A stretch of DNA of 64,000 nucleotides from Aedes albopictus. Lineage: Eukaryota; Arthropoda; Insecta; Diptera; Culicidae. This document shows positions 33,101-45,100 of this stretch, piece by piece. Within the stretch, counting starts at the first letter, position 1. The number at the start of each line of letters is the position of its first letter. The notes below the pieces were generated by a model. That model made no database searches and was not told the origin of the DNA. It saw only the letters and a list, made by a program, of their open reading frames with translations. The translations under genes and the position numbers were made by a program. The DNA lies in the NCBI RefSeq assembly GCF_035046485.1, contig NC_085137.1:382416706-382480705 (forward strand). Reading direction: 5' to 3'.

Positions 33101-36100
33101 CTTTTCTCGGTAGATCAATCATTGCAAAATCTAAATCTGGTATTAGATTTCTTAGTGAAGCGTGTTTTTACGAATTGGAATCTATTTTGTAGACTGGAAC
33201 AGCCATCTTCATGCACAGATAAACGCCTAAAAGTAAGCAATGCCCTTGTAATTTCATAGTGTTGAAACTGTTGTGTTAAAACTGTTTATTTAAATGTTTA
33301 CAACACCTCAAATAATGAGAGTGAACCATGCACGGCCTTGAATAATCTTTGAAGACCATTACGGACCTTCACAGACCTGCCCAAGCACTCACAGTGAAAA
33401 AAAAATGGACCCAAAATCGCAACTTTTAGAAGCCGCTGATTTGGAAAAGCATCAAATACCTATTTCTATGTAAAAAATGACAAGGAATCGAATGGTGGTG
33501 GTCTCGTTTTGTGCAGACCACAAGAAAGGTCCCATTTCGCCCCATTTTGCTCTTTTTTGAACTATTTTAATGCAAAACATAACAAAGTAGCAAAGATAAA
33601 CCTCTGCCGCCGACATATAACCCGGGAAAACGTTAAATACTATAGTAGAGGTTGATCTCAATTGAAATGGAACATTTCCGTGCTGACCAGATCACTATAA
33701 CGCCCCATTTTGCCCCACACTACTTATTAATTATGAAAAAACAGGAATTTATCCATGGATTTTCAAGCAGTTTTCGATGTTTCCATACTCTTAAACAACT
33801 GGATAGAGTTGATTTTCACCATGGCAGAGCACGAGTTGGGGCTAACTTTGCCCCAATTCTCCCTTATTTTCATGTTTCGGTGCTAAATTTTACCAAAAAG
33901 CATATGAAGATCTCCGCTAACGATCTGTATCTATAAAAAAACGTTCAATATTTCAGCGAAGATGATCCACAATGAGGGTGGAACATTTTCATGTTGCCCA
34001 TATCACTATATTGTCCCATTTTGCCCCATATTCCTTAAGGAGAAATTTCAGAGAGTATCAATATGACTGCCACAATGGCCGACTTGGACCCCTACTCACG
34101 TTTTCAAGCTCGTTTTCAAGAGCACAAATCTTAAAAATTCGTAAACAAATGCGGTCGATTTGGAAAAGCTGCCTCTTTTTGCAAGTGAGCAAAGCCAGGA
34201 TAATCAAGTGCGACTTGGTTCGATGCTTCGTTCGTCAGATTTGTGCCTCTAAAGTTTGTATGCAAAATTCCAATGGGCTTTCTTGATGTTTCACCTTAAA
34301 ATCTATTAAAATGAGTTTTTTTTAAGTTCTCATGATGTATTCGAAGCTTCCATGCAAATCATAGCAATCATGATGCAAATACTCTTTAAAAAAAACTAGA
34401 TAGAGTTGTTTTTCACCATGGAAGAGCACCCAATTCACTCTAATTTTGATTTTTCGGTGTCAAATATGTCCAGAAAGCATATGAAGATCTCCGTTGATGA
34501 TCTACATCCATGAAAAACGTTCAATATTTTAGCAAAGATTATCCACCACGAGGGTGGAGCATTTTCAAGATGCCCATATCACGATAATGTTCCATTTTGC
34601 CCCATATTCCTTCAAAACTATGAAAAATTAGTTATTTCATATATTTTTAAGCTGTTTTCGAAGTTTTCATGCAATAACATGCAATTATGATGCAAATACT
34701 CTTAAATAAAACTAGATAGAGTTTATTTTTACCATGGATGAGCAAGGGATGTGACCTATTTTGCCCCAATTCATTCTAATTTTCATGTTTCGTTGCCAAA
34801 TTTGACCAGAAAGCATATGAAGGTCTCCGTTGATGATCTACATTCATTATTATTCTAGCAAAGATTATTTGCAACGAAAATGGTGTACCTCAGGGCTCTG
34901 TGCTCTCGGTTACGCTATTTCTAGTAGCTATGCAGCCGATCTTCCGGTCAGTTCCGCATACCGTTACAGTACTATTGTACGCAGACGATATTTTACTGGT
35001 AGTTCGAAAACACAAAGATCAGCCATTATACCGCAATCTACAAACCGCTGTGAAAGCTGTCAACATCTTGGCGAAAAGCGTGGGCTTCAAGATCTCTGCA
35101 ACAAAGTCTAAGATTTTTTACGCAAGCCCTAACGCTCGTCGAGAGCCTAGTGGCAATATCTCCATCGACGGAAACTCCATACCCAAAACGAGACAATTGA
35201 AAATCGTCGGTGTTACATTCGATCGAACGCTAACATTCAAACGACACTGTAAACTGGTAAAAGACTCTTGCGAATCTAGGCTGCGTATCCTGCAGATGAT
35301 CAGCGGTAAGACTCCACGCGGGCACAGGTCTTCTTTACTACAAAACGGCTCAGCAATAATTACATCCCGGCTTCTGTACGGCATAGGAATCATTAGTAGG
35401 GCTCAAGTTTCAGTTTTACAAACTCTCGCTCCCATATACAACAGAACGATCCGACTTGCTTCTGGAGCATACGTTACCAGCCCGATTCCGGCAATCATGG
35501 TCGAGGCAGGCACGCTGCCTTTTGACCTACTGATACTTCAAGCTACAGTACGTGTCGCTATCCGCATGATGGAAAAGGATAACGAGAATGCTAACCTACC
35601 AATTGTTCATCGAGCATCGAATCGCCTTGAAGAAGTTACTGGCGCACAACTCCCAAGCATTACTGTACGAACACGACTCACTAATCGGAAGTGGCATGTC
35701 TCCAAACCACATATAATATGGAATGTGAAACGACAAGTGAGAGCAGGAGACCTTCCGGAGATAGTACGACCTATCGTACAACAGCTGCTAAACAATCGTT
35801 ACCAGAACACTAGAGTTATTTACACCGATGGATCCAAGTGTGACGATGCGGTTGGAGCAGGAGTATTCAGCAATGATCTTCAAATATCGACTGGTCTCCC
35901 ATCGCACTGCAGCGTCTTCTCTGCGGAAGCCTATGCAATCAAAACTGCTATAAGTAACGATCGTTCTAACCAACTGCTCATCATGTCGGACTCTACCAGC
36001 TGTCTTTCCGCGATAGAGTCTGGAAAATCGCAACATCCATGGATCCAAGAAATCGAAACTATCGTACAAAACCGTCCCATCAAGCTATGTTAGATTCCTG

Positions 36101-39100
36101 GTCATGCCGGTATTCGTGGCAATGAAGAAGCGAACCGGCTCGCCGGTGCAGCTCGAAGGCATCGTCCCGATAAACGTCCGAAGATGGATGCAGTGAAAGC
36201 AGTGAAGGAGATCATACGTCAACAGTGGGAGAACAGATGGGCGCATCTTCGTGACGTTAAATTGAGGGAAGTTAAACATAGTACAGGAAAATGGCTCCAT
36301 CGAAATGATTCTGCTGATCAACGTGTGCTAACCCGATTGCGTATCGGTCATACCAGGCTAACACACGAATTTCTTCTGAAAAAATCGTCCCCACCTTCAT
36401 GTGAATGTTGTGGGATAGTGCTGGACGTTCGCCACATGATACTGCAGTGCAGAAAATTCGATGAAGCTAGAAGGAAATATCGGATTGATCCGACTAGTCT
36501 ATGATAATCCGCCTTACAAAATGATAATGACAGTGAAAAACGGCTATTGAAGTATCTGAAAGAAATCGATATGTATCGGAAACTGTGAATAGGAGAAGAA
36601 TCGAAGAGAAGAGGAAAACAAAGATTGCAGAGCGAAAGGAAGTGAGGAAATATGAAAAAGTGAATGGCAATACAACAAAATGAACAAAAGAACGAAGTGG
36701 TGAAAAGAAAGACTGTAGCCAAAATAAAAAAAGTGATAAGAAAAGAAAAACGACAATATGGGTGAAAAAATAATTGAAGATGGTGAAATTTGAAAAGAAG
36801 AATGCGAGAAGATAGAACAATGCAAAGATAGTGCTAAATAAAAAAAAGAAATCCAGAACCCGATGCAGCGAACCCAACGATACAGCAGAGGATACGTAGC
36901 AGGAACCCATCAGAACCAATATCCAGCTAAACTGTTTCTTTTATTTTTGATTCACTATTAACTGACACGAATGCACTCTTAGTGTAAAATGTCATAAATA
37001 AATATAAAAAAAATACATATTATGAAAATTTAATCAGACACTATGAGACAATTCAAATAAATTAGTAAATATGGGACATTTTGAAGAAATTAAGAGTTCC
37101 ATTACATTTTCATAGGCTATTCAAAAAAACCGTTGTTTTCTTCTGAAAATTTCCAAGGGGGTACGTAGAGAAATATTTCAAGTATTACATCAAAATTACT
37201 TAAGGGCGGACGGGACGGTCGAGGAAATATCCGCCATTGCTCTGTGGCTACTAAGATGGTAATCTCAGATTCTACTTCATATTTTGCAACAAAAACCTAT
37301 CATTGTGTATGCTCACTTGCAGTGCATTTGCTGATTGGTTTTCAACATCTTCAGTGCGATAGAACTCGAGATTACCATCTTCAAAATCGCGAGGCAAATT
37401 GTTAGAAAGAGAGGCAAGATAGGAAAAATAACACGGCGTCCCGTTTCACCTTAATTACTTTCTGTTATTCATTTTATTTTATTTTGAGATAATTTTTGCA
37501 AAAATATTCAAGAAATCATATTTGAAAAATTCTTATTCAAATTCATTCGCACATTTTTAAGCATTTGTCTATCTAAGTTTCCATCAAGGTGAAATTCATG
37601 ACAGAAAACATCCAACAAGTTTTCCAAGAGTTTCATAATTTATTTATTTTTTCTTGGCAGAATTTTCATGCCATGCTTATCTAGTTCTTCACAATGTATT
37701 CTATAAAATTGTAAATACATGCAGCTTTGTATTGCTGTGTGCGTTCAAGATGCAAACGGTGCCCAAATGCGGTAACACATGTTATTGCTGTATGCGTTCA
37801 AGATGCAACCGGTGCTCAAATGCGCTTCAAACGCGGTAACACATGTTACCAAAGGCAACGTAGCAACCATGGCCAATATCACCGCCACCCTAGGATTCGA
37901 AAGCTCCCACTGACATCGGGTTACTTGTTAGAAAATCTTACCGCATTTGGTGCTCCCGCATTTGATATATTTGCATTTTGAATGCACACAGAAATACAAT
38001 TTTAGGAATGGAAGAAGAAAGTTTTTCTTGAACATTTTCATTATGCGGTACTCCAGGGTTTTCTGAATCAAATTCGTTCTACAATGTTTCCTCACTAAGC
38101 ATATTTTTGTGCCAAAAGTCACTATTTAGCCACTTTTTTTGCCATCTGAAAGTCACTATTTGGTCACTATTTCAGAGATTTTGGTCACTAAAATAACTAT
38201 TTTGACCATCAGTTCCTGCTACCAGCCCTGGAATTGCTTGGCCGTGAAAATCGCATTCCTACAGACAAACCATACAGAGTTATTAATTGTAGATACACTG
38301 AAGTTTTTTTACGCGGTACCGCGTAAACAAACCGCGTTATTTCAAAAAACGTCGTAAAAAAACCGCGTTATTTCAAAACCTGTCGTAAAAAAACGATTGT
38401 TTTCAAAAACACGCTTAAATAGACAGGATCACATCTAACGTGACTTCAATGTTTTACAACGTTTTTTTAAATAACGCGGTTTTTTTACGCGGTACCATTA
38501 ACGTCGTAAAAAAAACATCAGTGTATTCTAACTTTTGAGATAATTTCAGCCAAAGTGATGAATACTGATAACTATGGAGTTGCGTAAAGGCTACACGTGT
38601 TGCATTCTTAGATGATACTGCCAGCTGCTGGATGATTCTGCGTCAAATTCGTCAAAATGGACTATTTGTTTCGTTTGTGTTATGTTGCTAATTTTATTTC
38701 ACACCACAACTGTAGATGGTTCCGCTGCCAGAGCTGCCAATCCTCAAAGTGGTAGCAGCAGCAGCACCACCCCCAATTCCAACAGCAACAACGCTGCTGA
38801 TGGCAACGGCAGTACGGCCATCAATGACGATCCCCCACTACAGCAAACTGCGACTACTACCCCATCATCTTCGACTACCAATTCCCGAACGACCAGTGAG
38901 TCCGACTCGATAAGTTCGAGTTCCCCTGAACGATTGTCGAACTGTATGTTTTTCTATTCCGGTTCCATTCCTTCGCTGTGTAGTGTTCTGCTTTACACGT
39001 GTTTGTTTTGTATTTGTTTTGCGTTCGATCACCTCACGTTATTGTTTGTCTTAATGATTATTGTTTTTGACCGAGTTAGGTAGCTACAGAATTGGCAGTG

Positions 39101-42100
39101 CGGAAAGATTTTCTAATATGTTTTGGATCTGAATGTTACGTAACTTTCTTTCAAAAAGTGTTAGCTGTCGTAAAAAAAAGTTGCGTCAGAATTTGACTGT
39201 TGAAGCAACAAGTTCGACGAGTTATAATTTGAAATTTAACTAACTATAGAAATAAAAGCTTCATGCTAAATTTTTAAATCACTATGTATAATTTTATAAA
39301 ATACAATACTATTAGGTCTAAAAAAATGAATGAGCTCGAGCAAGTCCCTTCATAAGTTTCCAACCAGAACGTGTCTTTGATTACTACATCAGGCGTCAAC
39401 GCAGTATATGTTCAGTGTGCCTTTATGGATCATATTGATCACAATACTTTTCTAGATTTAGCCTTATGTATAAAAAAACGAAATTTTAACTGAAAATATG
39501 CAGTTGTTATAAAGATTTGCATGAAACTTTTTTATTTTTGTCTCATGCCATTAAGTAAGTATTCTCTGACTGAACGTCTTATTTTCTGGGCGTTGGTACC
39601 GTGTGATAAGCTTCGCGAGTTTTCGCCTTGAGGGGCCTAACTATTTCAAAGTTAAAGTTGCTCACTAATGATTAAAGTAACAAACAAAAAGTTTACATTT
39701 TCTACTAGTCTGTTGTATATTGAAGCTTTTAATAAATACAAATAACTCAATAGCATTAGTATTAATTGTCTCAACGTTGTTCCGCTTTTTCACATTTTTT
39801 ATATACACTTAAAATGAACTAATCGAAACTACGCAGACTTATCATTCGATAGCTTGACTCGTTATTTTTGATGATACCAGAGATCAAACTCAACAACAAA
39901 AATTCCTTCCCATTGCAGCCAACAATGCTCAGATGCAGGTGGCACGTTTGATTCAGGCCGTCGTAAACGCTGCTCCAATTCACGCTGATATTCACTTCCA
40001 AATCAACGCAGGTGGAAATCCACCCGGATCGTCGGCTCCTGGCACCCCTGGCAGCGGCAGTACTACAACCAGCAATAGCAACGGTGGCCCACAAGCGAAT
40101 CCCACGATGACCAACAACACATCTACCAACACGAACAGCGGCAGCAACGACAATGGATCGCAGTCCCGCTTTGCCACCGTGACGCTTCCGACGACATCAA
40201 CGCAGACGCGTTCCACATCGAGACCACACGTGCATAGCATCCCACCGGCACACATCCGGAATGTTCGTCCCATTCCGGCCAACATGCTGTCCTCGTTCGA
40301 TAGGTATATACTTGTGATCAGGGTATAAAACGTTGATAATCGTCATTACTCTTGCTTATGTGTCCAGGTTCCTACCGTGCAACAGCCACCACATCCGAGA
40401 AAATACAGACCGTGCTGCTTCTGATTCTGCCACGGCACGTAATGCTACTTCCGCTAACAATGCCAGCAGTAGAAACAGCAGCGCTGGATCTACTCCCACT
40501 CCAGCTACTAGTCAACCAAGTGCGCGTAAGTTGATAGCTGGAATTGAAACGTCCAAAACAGGCTTAACAGATTATCGTTAATATCGTTAATTATGTCCAC
40601 AGCTCCTTCGGAATCCCTTTCGTCGCTACCGTTCAACTTCTTCGGTAGTCAATTCACGCTAGCCGACTTTGAGCAGATTGCACCGAACCCGAATACCTTG
40701 AACCGTGTGCGCGATTCGCTGCAAGCGTATGTAGTCGAAACGCTTTTCAGCGGTCAGGCCATCAGCGAAAACACTATGCAAGAGGTAAAAGCTTTTTGTT
40801 GATGATGAATTTCACACCAAACCAATTTATCATTAATCATTTCTATCCTCCTTCAAAGGCTATATCCGTACTAATTCAGCGTCTCGATCCGATCCTATCC
40901 CGCGTGTCTAACTACGACCTTCCGGATTACGACACGCGTGCTTCCATCGAGAATCTTCTCCGCAATTCGATTCCCTTCTGTATCAACCTGATACGAGAGG
41001 ATACCTCGCAGCAGTTTGGCGTCCGCTTGCTTCGTTTCCTGATCCAATTCGTTCGACGCTTCTTCATGATTCTGGTCACCGGAATTGGCGCAAACAATGC
41101 ACATTCCTTCTCCGGGGAGTTGTTGAACATGGCTATCTTTAGCACGCAGGATGGTGCTACTGTCAATCCGGCGCTGCTGCAACTATTTCTTCCCGCAATT
41201 CATCGACAGTTGGAAAGGTCGGGCCAAGATGATCGTTCGGACATACAGGAATTTTTGGTCATCCGCAGACCTGCACCCGGACAGAGCCAAAGCGGCTCAG
41301 CCGATCGTGCCCCTAGTGTAAGTATCTAGTGGACAACTTCTTCCAACTATTCAAGATCTTAACTATCCGTCTTCTTCTCTCTCCACACAGCCTATGGATG
41401 TGGATGACGCTGAATCCACAACGACACCGGAGCTGGTATCGGACATTGCAGAAATATCGATATCCATCGAGCCGCCGATTGTCAATTATGAACAGTGTGC
41501 AGCCATTGTGATTTCCGCTGCCCCCGTAGCGGGATCAACACCTAGCGCAGCACATACCATGGCTGCTCCAATAGCCTCTTCCGAAGTGGATGCCAACGAG
41601 GAGGATGTTACAATGGCAATTCCGGCTGCCGTACTTGATCCACAAGTGCCCCCTCCGCTGGCGAAAAAGGACGACGACGAGGAACTTCCCTCGGTGGTAG
41701 TCGGATCGGAACCGTGGCATTCACATTTACCGTCCACGTGGCTACCGGTGATAACGCGGGACATAACCCGGCAACGACGACAGGTACGTCTAGCTTTTAA
41801 TCGGTGGGCAACCTAGAGTAGTTTTAATCAGGAACTTTTAGACATTTGTTTGAAATTGTTGATCATATTCTGTAAGGTCCATAATAGCCAATCCGGGAAA
41901 CACTCAGTTATTAATTCCCGGTCGCCACAGGGTGAATATTTTCAGACCAACTTATGTGGTGTGGGAAACCATATTCATTTTTCGTTGCTAAATGAGTAGC
42001 AATCCGGGAATTTTTGCAAGTAATATTCAGTAAGCAATGTTCTGACTGCTGATTTTAAAGGGTGTCCACGATGAAATTGGCACAAAGAAAATATTGTATA

Positions 42101-45100
42101 ACTTTTGATTGCGTTCGCCAAAATAGTTTTTTGACCATGAATAGTATATTACGTGCAGCTGATACCATAAAATTTTCATTGAAATCGGTTGAGTAGTGGC
42201 GGAGATATCGTTGAAACAAGGGAATTGCCACTTGAGAATCTTGTGCAAGCAAACATTTTGGAAAATATCACTTTTTTGCCGTTTCAACTCTGCTGCCAAA
42301 AATACTGAACCGATTTCAATGAAAATATTTATGTACGTAAAGTATGTATGTAGAAGTAAAGACTGGACTCAAAAAAAATGAGACACTCAAAATAATGTGC
42401 CCCGGGTGTCCATATTGCCCCGCCTACCCCTATAACTTTTGATTGCGTTCACAAAAATAGCTGATTCTTTAACCAGGAATAGCATGTTATGTGTAGCTAA
42501 TGCCCTTTAAATTTTATCAAAATCGGTTCAGTATTGGCGCAAATATTGTCGATACAATAAAATGTGATTCTGGAAATTTTGGGCTTCCATTTTAAAAATT
42601 GTTTAGGCTATAACTTCGTTGTTAGCTCATCAAAACGTCTGAAAATTTGACTGTAAGTTCTTCAAGTAAGTCATAATAAGTGAAATTTCATTATAATCGG
42701 TTTAGTACTTTTTTTACAATTCAAACAAAAAAACGGGGTTTTCAAATTTTGGGCATTTTTTACATTTTAAAATCAGTGTGCATTATTTTGACTGTAGTAT
42801 TGGCAACACTGTCCCGATTTTTTTTTAAACTTTGACAGTGTTAAATCGTTGTGTTAATCTGTTCTCAGTAAAAATTTCAGCCATTTTGATTGAACATTTT
42901 AAAAGTTAGAGCAGTTTGAATGTCACTATACCAAAAACCACATCTGCTTATTGTGACATAGTGCTACATATATGGCTATAACTTTTTAAAGGTCAAATCA
43001 AATTGAATGGAATTTTGACACAATATATCTACAGGCATATTTTTTGCACAGAAAAATTTTTATTGAAATCGGTTCAGTATTTTTGGCTCTACAGTTTTAG
43101 GTAAAAAATGTGATATTTTTTAAAGTGTTTGATTGGCCCAAGATTCTCAAATGGTAAGTCTCTTGTTTCGACGATATCTCCGCCAACACTTAACCGATTT
43201 TGATGAAATTTTCATAGTATTAGCTACACATAATGTACTATTCCTGATCAAAAAAGCTATTTTTGTGCACGCAATCAAAAGTTATACATTATTCTTTGTG
43301 TCTCATTTTTTTCGAGTCCAGTCTTTAATTTATCAAAATTTCATTCAATTTGATCATACCGTTAAAAAGCTATAGCCATATATGTCGCACTATGTCACAA
43401 TAAGCAGATGTGGTTTTTGGTATAGTGAAATTCAAACTGCTCTTACTTTGAAAGTACTCCACAAAAATGAAATTTTCACTGTAAACAGTTTAACACGACA
43501 ATTTTACACTGCCAAAGTTTTATAAAAATCAGGACAGTGTTACCAGTTCTACAGTCAAAATAATGCACGCGGAACTAAAAATAGTCAAAAAGTACCTAAA
43601 ATTTACTTGAAGCAATTTGAGCTTTGGATATTTACTAGAAAAAGTACTGAACCGATTTAGATCAAATTTTTACCACTTAAGGTGGATATATGACGAAGCC
43701 ACACTTCGAATTTTCAAAAGCACAAATCTAAAGAACCGAGGGTTGGTTTGCGCTGAAAAGTTGATCGATTGGTGACCCGCTGGTGGTGACTAATCGATCA
43801 ACTTTTCAGCGCAAACCAACCCTCGGTTCTTAAGATTTGTGCTTTTGAAAATTCGAAGTGTGGCTTCGTTATATATTCACCTTAAATGATACTATGCTAA
43901 GAATATCGAGTGAAATTTACAAACGTTTTGATGAAGTAACAAAAAAGTTATAGCCTAAGCAATTTTTTGAAATGGGTGCCCAAATTTTCTAAAATCTTAA
44001 TTTATGATATCGACAATATCTGCGCCAATACTCAACCGATTTTAATGAAAATTTTATGGTATTAGCTACACATAATACACTATTCATGCTTTTAATTTGT
44101 GTTACTTAGTGCTAACGTAAGAACAAACACGACAATCACGAAACGCGACGCGAGATAAGACACGACACTTATGGTTCTTACAATCGTCAAAATAATTAAA
44201 AATGTCGGGGCCCGTGGCGCAGTGGTCCACACGTTCGCTTCATAAGCGGATGGTCATGGGTTCGAACCCAGCCCCGGCACTTGCAATTTTTCGTCAGCTG
44301 CTCTTCCCCCCGAGAGTAGCTGGCACTTGACCCTTTTCGGAGAATATAGCTCTAACGGACCCGGAATTTGGATATCGGCGAACCGCAACTCATAATGAAC
44401 CCCCAATTGGACTGGAAAAGGAACAGCAGCCACACATCAGCATTATCGTGCTCATCATTTTACTATGGACAGGGTAGAAGAATGAAAGAATCACAAAGGC
44501 AACCAGTTCAATACAGTAGAATAGTATAGAATATAATACATTTAGGCGCTGTACAACATGGAAGTGCAGCTTACAATTGGAATCGCTCACGTCGTACCCT
44601 AGTGGACAAAAGAGCTGTAAATTAGGTTAAGTTATTAAAAAAATAATTAAAAAATTTCCGACGGTCAGACATTGTCCCGTAGATGGGCTGCATCGAGCCC
44701 GAACCCCGTCGGCATTAAGGTAATTTTTTAATTATTTTGACGATTGTAAGAACTATAAGTGCCGTGTCTTATCTCGCGTCGCGTTTTGTGATACTATTCA
44801 TGGCAAAAAAGAATAACTATTTTGGCGAACGCAATCAAAAGTTATACAATATTTTCTGTGTGTCAATTTTATCGTGGACAGCAGAGCAGAGATGGAAACA
44901 CTCTCATCGTGAATCAACTCGCGAGTGTAAAAGCAACAAACGGTTTACTCACGGTGCCGAGAGTAATCCGTGTGTGAGTTTATTTGCACCCGCTTGCTTC
45001 ACGAGTATGAAGCAAAACAAAAACAAAAACACTCATGAATTTTTATTCGCGAAGAACAAGTGGAGATGCGGGAAATGCATTTTAGTGCGATTTTAATAGC

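Larger units (their letters stand above)
32670..38230. mobile_element. Large hAT-like element with CAGGGCTGGTAGCA termini, host of further insertions
   Basis: The left tip CAGGGCTGGTAGCA and right tip TGCTACCAGCCCTG are perfect inverted repeats, and GAATTG is present directly outside both (32,664-32,669 and 38,231-38,236). Subterminal AGTCACTTTTTAGTGAC-type repeats occur at both ends (32,684-32,790 and 38,117-38,205), typical of hAT elements. CAG tips suggest hAT, although 8 bp would be the usual duplication. No hAT transposase was recognised; the interior is filled by repeats and a LINE. Confidence 0.75.
42060..44880. mobile_element. Giant composite foldback region
   Basis: GTGTCCACGATGAAATTGGC (42,061) with the next 85 bases is the reverse complement of 44,795-44,880. 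Further inward, TATATGGCTATAACTTTTT near 42,970 pairs with AAAAAGCTATAGCCATATA near 43,367, so most of the region is two long arms interrupted by smaller insertions (42,359-43,325; 43,677-43,885; about 44,128-44,795). No transposase recognised. Confidence 0.65.

Noticed and set aside
36348..36919. Ser/Phe-rich minus-strand frames (93-141 codons)
   Set aside because: Antisense of the A-rich LINE 3' end; low-complexity artefacts.
44216..44290. A functional tRNA-Met gene
   Set aside because: It is followed by a SINE body and A-rich tail, and the discriminator/acceptor end is imperfect; SINE is the simpler call.
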